Origin: Elusimicrobiota bacterium
Lineage (GTDB): Bacteria > Elusimicrobiota > Elusimicrobia > FEN-1173
Length of the DNA: 9,062 bases
Assembly: GCA_016207625.1 (NCBI GenBank)
Contig: JACQPF010000352.1
Location: 1-9,062, forward strand
Reading direction: 5' to 3'
Within the stretch, counting starts at the first letter, position 1. Every line of letters starts with the position of its first letter. The position numbers and the translations under genes were made by a program. The notes beneath the pieces are model-generated. The model was not told the origin of the DNA. It did no database searches and saw only the letters and a list, made by a program, of their open reading frames with translations. Shown one piece after another: positions 1 through 5,950 of this stretch.

Positions 1-340
1 GGAACCCGATCAAGCGGATCATCAGCAGGGTTCCAAAGCCGTGCCGTTGGACGAACGTCGTGCCCATTTTCGCTTGATGCCGCTGAATGAACCGATGCAA
101 AAAAGCCCAGCGCATCTTTTTCGCCAAAAGGAACGCCCCGCTCGCCCCGAGCATTTCCGCCGTATAATTGCACGCCAGCCCTCCCCAGAACCCGAAGAGG
201 ATTCCCCCGGTAATCGGAAACAGGCTGATGGGAAAAGCGAAACAGGCGCTCGTGTAAACGCTTATGAAGGCGACGGGGGACCAAGGGTTCCCCTGCATGG
301 CCGAAACGAAATGGACGAACCAATCCAAGACCGGATTCAT
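1..340 (-). CDS. VTT/TVP38-TMEM64 (DedA superfamily) membrane protein, N-terminal part, cut by window edge
   Basis: About 113 N-terminal residues are visible; the rest lies beyond base 1. The start ATG (340-338) overlaps the stop of the upstream symporter as ATGA and has no convincing Shine-Dalgarno, so translational coupling is likely. Visible features are a hydrophobic segment with FPISLFPITGGILFGFWGG (about residues 37-55), then a small-residue stretch ending GASGAFLLAKKM, a basic helix, and the G-T-L-L-M-I-R-L-I-G-F motif at the edge. This order (P-x(n)-GxLFG, GA..GA, then R-x-x-[GP]) is the VTT/SNARE-associated core. The fold family includes DedA proteins, some of which flip undecaprenyl phosphate or other lipids; the TVP38 branch is less well understood. 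It is the last visible gene of the peptidoglycan-recycling operon, so a link to cell-wall lipid carrier recycling is possible but is inference only. Confidence 0.85.
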   Translation of the reverse strand, partial: MNPVLDWFVHFVSAMQGNPWSPVAFISVYTSACFAFPISLFPITGGILFGFWGGLACNYTAEMLGASGAFLLAKKMRWAFLHRFIQRHQAKMGTTFVQRHGFGTLLMIRLIGF

Positions 341-1878
341 CGACCGGCGGGATGGTCCGGGGCGCTTGTATTTTCCGGATCGAGGAGCGGGCCTGAAACC
401 CAGCCGATGAGGAACGTGAGGATCGTCCCCCAGATGACGAGCCAGCTCCAGCCGAGAAGGAAGATCTTGAATTCGGACAGGAGGAGGAGGGTGAGCATGC
501 CGGCGGCGCTCAGCGTCATGGCCAGGAGGTTCCCCCGGTTGCTCCGCCTTTGGGTCAGCAGGCCCAGCAGGAAAACCCCCAGCAACGAACCGAAGGTGAC
601 GCCGCCGATCTTGAACGCCAGCCACAATATTTTCTCAAAGAAGCTGAAACCGAAAGCGAGGAGAGCCAGGATCGCGCCGAACCCGACGACGCACCACCGC
701 GAGATCCGCAGATCCTTTTGGTCGGAATCCGGTTCCGGCCGCCGCCCGAGCAAGGAGCGGATGGGCCGCAAGACATCCGTCACGAAGGACGTGGCGAGGG
801 ACGCCAAAGGCGAGTCGATGCTGGCCAATACGATGGCGGAAAGGAGCAACCCGCGCAGGAGGGGCGGCATCACGTGGCCGATGAAATGCGGGAAAATTTT
901 ATCCAGCTTGTCCGGAAGGGCCAACCCCGGGTTCTGCGCGTAGAACACGTACAAGCCCGTCCCGATGCACACGTATGTCGACAAGACGAGGAGGCTCAAG
1001 GGGATCGTGAGGGCCATGGTCTTCTGGCTTTTCTTCCGGGTTTCCACAGTCAGGAGGCGCTGCATGAGGTCCTGGTCAGTCCCGAAGGCGGCCATGGAGC
1101 CGAAGAGCCCGTTCAGTATGGCCAGCCAAAAAATGTTGGGGCTCGAAAGGATCCGTTTCCAGAAATCGGCCTGGGCCAGGGACGGGCCCCAATCGACCAC
1201 GTCCAGCTTCCCGGCGGAGCCGGCCACCTGGAGGACGGCGGGAAAACCTCCGTCGATCTTTGAAAGCAGGAAACAAACGGTGGCCAATCCCCCTCCCAAA
1301 AAGACGAGGGCTTGAAGGACGTTGGTCCACACGACGGCTTTGATCCCTCCTAGCCAGATGTAAACGACGCTGACGACGGTGAAGAGGAGGATGGCGGGCA
1401 CGATGTCCCACCCGAGGAGGACCGACATGGCCAGGCACGCCGCCATCAGGCGCACGCCGGACCCGAGCAAGCGCGTGACGAAGAAGAAAACGGACGCCGT
1501 GATCTGCGTGAGGGCGCCGAACCTCGCGCCGAGGAATTGGTAAATCGTGGTGCAGTTGAATTTATAGAAGGCCGGGATGAACAAATAGGCGATGATGAGC
1601 CGCGCGGCCGCAGAGCCGATGAAGAACTGCAGGTACTGCCAGTTCTCCATGAAGGTCGTCGCGGGAACCGAAATGATGGTGACGGCGCTGACTTCGGTGG
1701 CGACGAACGAAAGGCACGCCGCCCACCAGGGGACACGGCGGCCTCCGAGGAAGAACTCACCCGTCGAGGTTTGCTGTCTCGAGAAGAAAGCGCCCACCGA
1801 CACCATCGCCAAAAGCAGGAAGCCCAAAACGCTGAAGTCCACCCACGTCAGCAGCGTGCCGCCGGAAAACCAGGTCAT
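337..1878 (-). CDS. Sodium:solute symporter (SSS family), candidate MurNAc or muropeptide-sugar importer
   Basis: A 513-residue inner-membrane transporter, of normal length for SSS with about 13 transmembrane helices. Recognisable motifs are SFVATEVSAVTIISVP in the first helices, the highly typical GGIKAVVWTNVLQALVFLGG, FGTDQDLMQRLL, and ASIDSPLASLAT in the helix that usually supplies Na+-site hydroxyls. I chose the ATG at 1878, which overlaps the preceding gene's stop as ATGA and has a G-rich partial Shine-Dalgarno (bases 1884-1890). The in-frame ATG at 1920 would add 14 polar residues inside the upstream gene. SSS transporters include sialic acid, sugar and amino acid importers; sialic acid, like MurNAc, is a carboxylated N-acetyl sugar. 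Its position between the exported hydrolases and the cytoplasmic MurQ/kinase makes MurNAc, or a MurNAc-containing disaccharide, the best substrate guess. No PTS protein is present in the window. Family certain, substrate inferred. Confidence 0.93.
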   Translation of the reverse strand: MTWFSGGTLLTWVDFSVLGFLLLAMVSVGAFFSRQQTSTGEFFLGGRRVPWWAACLSFVATEVSAVTIISVPATTFMENWQYLQFFIGSAAARLIIAYLFIPAFYKFNCTTIYQFLGARFGALTQITASVFFFVTRLLGSGVRLMAACLAMSVLLGWDIVPAILLFTVVSVVYIWLGGIKAVVWTNVLQALVFLGGGLATVCFLLSKIDGGFPAVLQVAGSAGKLDVVDWGPSLAQADFWKRILSSPNIFWLAILNGLFGSMAAFGTDQDLMQRLLTVETRKKSQKTMALTIPLSLLVLSTYVCIGTGLYVFYAQNPGLALPDKLDKIFPHFIGHVMPPLLRGLLLSAIVLASIDSPLASLATSFVTDVLRPIRSLLGRRPEPDSDQKDLRISRWCVVGFGAILALLAFGFSFFEKILWLAFKIGGVTFGSLLGVFLLGLLTQRRSNRGNLLAMTLSAAGMLTLLLLSEFKIFLLGWSWLVIWGTILTFLIGWVSGPLLDPENTSAPDHPAGR

Positions 1879-3782
1879 TTCTTCCACCCCACCGACTGAG
1901 CCTCTCCTTCGGTTTTCCACAGCTTTTGATAGGTGAAGTAGGCTTTCTTAAGCTCCCGCAGGAAAGGGCTCATTTCCCCGTCTCCCTGGCCGGCCAAACC
2001 GAACCATTCCTCGTGGGAGTTCTTATCGGGGAAGTTCATGGGGAAGGTGGCGTTCGTCGCTTGAGAATTCCAGGCGTTGTCCCGAGTGTCTTTCCACCAT
2101 TCGTCCAGCCATTCAAAAGCCATTCCCCCCAACGCGTTCCCTTCCCCGGCTTGGCCGGCGAAGTGGGAGGAGATGTCTTGCCAAGCGGTTCTGTGATACG
2201 CTTCTTGCGCGTCCTCATCCGGCCCGCGGCCTTCCCAATAAGAATCGCAGCCGTATTCCGTGATGAGGACCGCCCTGTCGAATATGCTTTTCGATTGCGC
2301 CCAGAGGGAGCCAAAACCCTCCGGCCCTCTGTAGCTATTGACACCGATGAAGTCCAGTTCGGGCGCGTGTTTCGCATAACTGTCCAGGAGACCCAATTCC
2401 ACGTTGCCCACGCCGACGGGATGGTGGGGGTCGCTCTTGTGAATCCAGGCGGCCGCTTCATTTAACAGAGACGCATAGGCTTCTGGGTAGAGGGAGGCGT
2501 TGGTCCGCGTCGCGTTGACACCCGTATACGCGATGGGCATATTGTTCTCGTTGCCCAACACATAGGCCAGGAGCCACGGTTCATCTTTGATTTGCCCAAC
2601 CAATTCCCGAACGGCTTTCATCATGCTCTCGCGCTGTTCGTAGTTGCGATAGTCCGTTCCTTCGTGCCATTCCGCCCCTGAATGCACGGTGTAGGCGCCA
2701 AAGGGCTCGCAGACGATGACGTAAATACCGTAGGTCTTATGCAGTTCGCGCAGCAAGGGAAGATGAAAGGGTTTGTCGGCCATCAACCGGATGGTGTTGA
2801 CCCCCATGTCGTGAAGCAGTTTGAAGTCCCCCACGACCGGCTCGCCTTTCTCTCTCCGGCCGTCGTAGTTCTTGTCGACCCACGTCTCGTAGGCGATGTC
2901 GTTCAGGCCGTTGTTGTTTTCGTCGGCGGTCATCCAATCCCAATAGGCGTGGTGCTCGCCCACCTTCGTGGGCATGTAGGAAACGCCCTTCACCACGAAG
3001 GGCCGGCCGTCCACCTGAAGCCCCCAATGGCCATTGGAGTATTTCACGCAAGCCACCCGCCCGTTCCTGCGCTTTTCCACCTTCAGTTTCGTGACGTCGG
3101 TTTGAGCCATCTTCCGGTCTTCTTCCGTGTATTTCACGAAACGGCCGGGCGTGACGGCGACTCTATTGACCGAGGGGTCGCCGTTGACGGCGGCCTCCGT
3201 CCGCACGAACGCGCCAGAGAGCTTCAACCCGATTTCAGGATGCCGGCGGGTGAGGTTCAATATGGCGTCCCAGGCGGCGGGGGCGATCAACCACGTGAAA
3301 CCGCCGTCTTTAGACCAGCAAAAAGATTTCGGATAGAGGACCATGGCCGCCCGGTAGGCCTTAAGCGCATGAACGTAATGGCCCGCCGCTTCCAGCGTCC
3401 GCCCTGTAAAAAAGAGCCGTGTTCCCGGATCTTCCCTTGCCGCCGTCCAAGCGAAGAAATCGATTTGAGGATGCCCGCTGTCGAGGTGCTCCCAATGCGA
3501 TCCGGAGAGCTTCCCGCGTTTCTTCAATTTCATGAAGAGGGGATCCTTGGCGGCGTCGGTGTTCGGGTCTATGCCCAGGCCCGAGGCCTTCGCCAAGCCT
3601 TCCGCATCTTTGATGACATACTCGTAATCGAACGTGCCGACGCCCTTATAGCTTCCGTATCTTTCATAGTCCACGACCGGTTCCGTTCCGGAGTTGCTGA
3701 TGGGAAAGGCCGTTTCCTTTGAGGCTGACGCTCCCGTGAAAATCAACAAGGCGAAACTGAAAACAATGAAACCCCTCATCAT
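1875..3782 (-). CDS. Exported clan GH-A (TIM-barrel) glycoside hydrolase with N-terminal helical domain, specificity unknown
   Basis: 635 residues. Residues 1-20 form a Sec signal peptide (MMRGF, hydrophobic core, cleavage after ASA), so it acts in the periplasm or outside. Residues 30-230 are unassigned; 120-155 resemble one TPR-like helix pair (EAAGHYVHALKAYRAAMVLYP). The barrel starts near 258 (DGRPFVVKGVSYMP, the usual GH2/GH5-like first strand). An acidic Asp/Asn/Gly-rich insert follows at 287-315 (DENNNGLND, then DKNYDGRREKGEP), resembling Ca2+-binding D-x-N-x-D-G loops. LGNE at 409-412 gives Glu412 as likely acid/base; ITEYG at 507-511 gives Glu509 as likely nucleophile. Aromatic motifs FEWLDEWWKD and EEWFGL follow. 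The start has a GAGGGAG Shine-Dalgarno 8 bases upstream; ATG 3779 is a second option. It lies 21 bases after namZ and overlaps the symporter start. The peptidoglycan setting suggests a cell-wall or associated glycan as substrate, but the sequence does not prove that. Confidence 0.85.
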   Translation of the reverse strand: MMRGFIVFSFALLIFTGASASKETAFPISNSGTEPVVDYERYGSYKGVGTFDYEYVIKDAEGLAKASGLGIDPNTDAAKDPLFMKLKKRGKLSGSHWEHLDSGHPQIDFFAWTAAREDPGTRLFFTGRTLEAAGHYVHALKAYRAAMVLYPKSFCWSKDGGFTWLIAPAAWDAILNLTRRHPEIGLKLSGAFVRTEAAVNGDPSVNRVAVTPGRFVKYTEEDRKMAQTDVTKLKVEKRRNGRVACVKYSNGHWGLQVDGRPFVVKGVSYMPTKVGEHHAYWDWMTADENNNGLNDIAYETWVDKNYDGRREKGEPVVGDFKLLHDMGVNTIRLMADKPFHLPLLRELHKTYGIYVIVCEPFGAYTVHSGAEWHEGTDYRNYEQRESMMKAVRELVGQIKDEPWLLAYVLGNENNMPIAYTGVNATRTNASLYPEAYASLLNEAAAWIHKSDPHHPVGVGNVELGLLDSYAKHAPELDFIGVNSYRGPEGFGSLWAQSKSIFDRAVLITEYGCDSYWEGRGPDEDAQEAYHRTAWQDISSHFAGQAGEGNALGGMAFEWLDEWWKDTRDNAWNSQATNATFPMNFPDKNSHEEWFGLAGQGDGEMSPFLRELKKAYFTYQKLWKTEGEAQSVGWKK

Positions 3783-3790
3783 GACAAGCT

Positions 3791-3797
3791 CTCCCTC
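3791..3797 (-). promoter_or_regulatory. Shine-Dalgarno of the GH-A glycosidase gene
   Basis: On the minus strand this reads GAGGGAG, 8 bases before the ATG at 3782. It lies in the only non-overlapping junction of the operon (3783-3803), so this gene can be loaded independently of namZ translation. It also favours the first of the two adjacent ATG codons. Confidence 0.65.
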
Positions 3798-3803
3798 GCT
3801 ATC

Positions 3804-5000
3804 TTATTGATAAAGCAAAAACGTTTCGCGCAGCCGGTGAAACTCGCGGGCGCTCGCGTGCAGCCTCTCCAAAATCGGTTCCGCCGATGTCCCGGACGAG
3901 AACAAGGCCTCGAACTCCCTGGTGCCGACCATGCGGGGCATTTCCTCCCAGCGGGGCTTGAACTCCGCCGGGTGCCTGTCCCGGATCAGGCAGGCGGCGT
4001 GGACGACGATGTCGGTGGGGCGGATTTTTTCGGGATTCGTCACGATCACCCTCACGCCGCTGCAATCCTCATTGACATACCGGTCCTTCTGCGGCACAAA
4101 CCGTTCCGCTTTGAACCGCACGCCGGGCAAATGTTTCTTGTTCAGTTGCTTAGCGATCTGCTTCCCGTCCATCCAAGGAGCTCCGAAGATCTCAAACGGG
4201 CTCGGGGTCCCCCGGCCCACGGAGATGTTGGTGGACTCAAAGACCCCGATGCCGCTGTAGAGCAGGGCGGCCAGGGGCGTGCGGATGTTGGGGGAAGGCG
4301 GAACGAACTTCAAGCCCGTCTGTACCCATCCCATATCCCGTTTCCACCCGTTCACGGGGACGACCCGCAGACGGGCGTTCAACGCGGCCTTCTCATTGTG
4401 CCATCGCGCCAATTCTCCCACCGTTAAACCGTGGCGCGTCGGAATGGAGTAATAGGCCGTGAAGTGACGTATGGAACCGTCCAGCATTTCCCCCTCGACG
4501 ACGGCGCCTCCGATGGGATTGGGCCGGTCCAAGACGATGAACTCAATGCCCGCCTTGGCGGCTTCCTCCAGGGCATACCCCATCGTGGTGATGTACGTGT
4601 AAAAACGGGTCCCGATGTCCTGCATGTCGAAGACAAGAGCGTCGAGGCCCTTCAGCATATCCGCCGTCGGCCTTTTGGTGTCGCCATAGAGACTGTAGAT
4701 GGGGATTTGCGTGCCGGTGTAGGACGTGTCCGAGACACGCCGCCCATGCTCGATTTGCCCGGAAAAACCGTGCTCGGGCGAAAAAATGGCCGCGAGCGTG
4801 ACGCCCTCCGCGTTCTTCAGCAGCTCCACGGCATGCACGCCGTCGGAATTTACCCCGGTGTTGTTGGTGATCAACCCGACGCGCTTCCCCCGCAGGGAAG
4901 CGAAACCTTCCGATTGCAAAACGTCCAGCCCAGTCCGGACCCCCGCGATGGCATTCCCAAAACACGTCAACAAAAGAAAAGACAACCAAAACGTTTTCAA
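3804..5000 (-). CDS. namZ: Exo-beta-N-acetylmuramidase NamZ (GH171, formerly DUF1343)
   Basis: 398 residues, typical length for the family, which removes MurNAc from the non-reducing ends of peptidoglycan fragments. The first 19 residues are a signal peptide (hydrophobic core, cleavage after NAIA), so the enzyme is exported. Family motifs are clear: LITNNTGV (43-50), SPEHGF (74-79, with the conserved acidic residue of the Rossmann-like catalytic domain), FDMQDIGTRFYTYITTMGYA (124-143), LDRPNPIGG (157-165) and GVFESTNISVGRGTPSPFE (252-270). The start is an unusual TTG at 5000-4998, overlapping the MurQ stop as TTGA. A weak GGGAAAG lies about 10 bases upstream. No upstream in-frame ATG would give a better signal peptide, and coupling to MurQ translation explains the weak start. 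In Bacillus subtilis namZ also clusters with murQ and nagZ. Family assignment is very secure; export follows from the signal peptide. Confidence 0.96.
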   Translation of the reverse strand: MKTFWLSFLLLTCFGNAIAGVRTGLDVLQSEGFASLRGKRVGLITNNTGVNSDGVHAVELLKNAEGVTLAAIFSPEHGFSGQIEHGRRVSDTSYTGTQIPIYSLYGDTKRPTADMLKGLDALVFDMQDIGTRFYTYITTMGYALEEAAKAGIEFIVLDRPNPIGGAVVEGEMLDGSIRHFTAYYSIPTRHGLTVGELARWHNEKAALNARLRVVPVNGWKRDMGWVQTGLKFVPPSPNIRTPLAALLYSGIGVFESTNISVGRGTPSPFEIFGAPWMDGKQIAKQLNKKHLPGVRFKAERFVPQKDRYVNEDCSGVRVIVTNPEKIRPTDIVVHAACLIRDRHPAEFKPRWEEMPRMVGTREFEALFSSGTSAEPILERLHASAREFHRLRETFLLYQ

Positions 5001-5899
5001 TCGCTCAGCGCTTTCCCGAGGAACCCGTCATGACGATCCAATAAATTCCGCGCGGCGGAAGGGGACAGCTTTCTCCTCGCCATGAGGATGGCCACCTTCA
5101 CCCGGCCGCCCGCCCTTTTGAAGCAATCCATCGCTTCTTCTTCCGTCGCGCCGCCCAAGGCTTGAACGAGCCTGAGCCCCCGGGCCGTCAACTTCCGCGA
5201 CCGCGGCTGAAGGTCCACCATCCAATGCCCCCAAACTTTTCCCAGGCGGACCATGGACAAAGTGGTCAACATGTTTAGTATCATTTTAGTGGCTGTCCCC
5301 GCTTTGAGTCGGGTGGAGCCCGTCAGGATTTCCGGCCCGGTCTTCGGGGCGATCACAACGTCGGCCAGGGCCTTGAGAGACGATTGCGGGTTGCACGTGA
5401 CGAGGATGGTGCCGGCCTTCCGTTTCCGGGCCGCCGTGAGGGCCGAGAGGGCGAAGGGCGTGACACCGCTGGCCGCGACTCCGACGACGACGTCTCCCGG
5501 TTTGACTTTTTGGCGGACGGCCTTTTCAGCCTCCAAAGCACGGTCTTCGGCCCCCTCGCGGGAGCGGAACACGGAGGACGCGCCGCCGGCCATGACGGAT
5601 TGAACGAGGCCCCGAGGGGTGTTGAACGTGGGCGGACATTCCGCCGCTTCCATCACGCAGAGGCGGCCGCTGGTGCCGGCGCCGACGAAGAACAATCGGC
5701 CTCCGCGCCTGAGGGACGGCGCTATCAGATCAACGGCTTTGACGATGTCCCGGCGGACTTGGGAGATGGAGGAGGCGATTTTCGCGTCCTCCCGGTTCAT
5801 GAGGGCCACAAGCTCTGCGACGGGAAGGCGGTCCAAGCCGCGGGACTTCGGGTTGGGTTGTTCCGTGGGAAGCTTGGCGTATCGACTCAACGATTTCAT
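4997..5899 (-). CDS. murQ: N-acetylmuramic acid 6-phosphate etherase
   Basis: 300 residues, matching the usual roughly 300. MurQ cleaves the lactyl ether of MurNAc-6-phosphate in the cytoplasm, giving GlcNAc-6-phosphate and D-lactate. Seen in order: PTEQPNPKSRGLDRL near the N-terminus, LMNREDAKIASSI, the SIS-domain sugar-phosphate loop GGRLFFVGAGTSGRL (66-80), AAECPPTF (85-92), REGAEDRA (114-121), GVAASGVTPFA (140-150), and the signature GPEILTGSTRLKAGTATKMILNML (188-211). By analogy with the Escherichia coli enzyme, Glu87 and Glu115 would be the catalytic acids. The more usual GRLGVLDA reads GRLCVMEA here, a conservative change. The start ATG at 5899 is the only ATG after an in-frame TAA eight codons upstream, and it lacks a Shine-Dalgarno. 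First gene of the minus-strand operon; its TGA overlaps the namZ start. Confidence 0.97.
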   Translation of the reverse strand: MKSLSRYAKLPTEQPNPKSRGLDRLPVAELVALMNREDAKIASSISQVRRDIVKAVDLIAPSLRRGGRLFFVGAGTSGRLCVMEAAECPPTFNTPRGLVQSVMAGGASSVFRSREGAEDRALEAEKAVRQKVKPGDVVVGVAASGVTPFALSALTAARKRKAGTILVTCNPQSSLKALADVVIAPKTGPEILTGSTRLKAGTATKMILNMLTTLSMVRLGKVWGHWMVDLQPRSRKLTARGLRLVQALGGATEEEAMDCFKRAGGRVKVAILMARRKLSPSAARNLLDRHDGFLGKALSD

Positions 5900-5927
5900 T
5901 GTTGTAGCATAACACTTTCTTTATCGG
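5899..5927 (+). promoter_or_regulatory. Possible weak sigma70-type promoter for nagZ
   Basis: TTGTTG at 5899-5904 is followed after 17 bases by TATCGG at 5922-5927. This would put transcription start near 5934 with a leader of about 17 bases that still includes the nagZ Shine-Dalgarno. The -10 match is poor, so this is a candidate only. It would overlap the opposite-facing murQ promoter almost completely. Confidence 0.25.
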
Positions 5928-5935
5928 CGCGTCCA
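5906..5935 (-). promoter_or_regulatory. Candidate murQ operon promoter (extended -10), predicting a leaderless mRNA
   Basis: On the minus strand, TGGACG (5935-5930, 4 of 6 to TTGACA) is followed after 18 bases by TATGCT (5911-5906), itself preceded by the extended -10 TGT (5914-5912). The expected start of transcription, 7 bases past the -10, falls on the A of the murQ ATG at 5899. There is no Shine-Dalgarno between the -10 and the ATG, which fits a leaderless transcript. Confidence 0.5.
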
Positions 5936-5938
5936 CAT

Positions 5939-5944
5939 GAGGTG
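5939..5944 (+). promoter_or_regulatory. Shine-Dalgarno deciding the nagZ start
   Basis: GAGGTG lies 6 bases before the ATG at 5951. It supports this start over the long upstream in-frame extension, which would run antisense through most of murQ. Confidence 0.75.
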
Positions 5945-5950
5945 TTCTTA

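Noticed and set aside
41..943. Open frame of 300 codons on the plus strand opposite the symporter and VTT genes
   Set aside because: Rich in Arg and Pro with no recognisable motif; it is an antisense shadow of two well-supported membrane protein genes.
1879..1920. Upstream start for the symporter at 1920
   Set aside because: The added residues are polar and lie within the upstream coding region. The ATG at 1878 forms the ATGA overlap seen elsewhere in the operon.
2682..3722. Open frame of 346 codons on the plus strand opposite the GH-A glycosidase
   Set aside because: An antisense shadow produced by GC-rich third positions. No Shine-Dalgarno or domain was seen, while the minus strand has a signal peptide and catalytic motifs.
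4955..4975. Lipobox in the NamZ signal peptide (LLTC)
   Set aside because: Thr before the Cys and the position within the hydrophobic core do not fit a lipoprotein signal; cleavage after NAIA is the better reading.
5384..5950. Long in-frame upstream extension of nagZ on the plus strand
   Set aside because: It runs antisense through most of murQ. The GH3 domain and a good Shine-Dalgarno place the start at 5951, and the extension is low-complexity Arg/Gly/Asp-rich sequence typical of GC-rich antisense frames.
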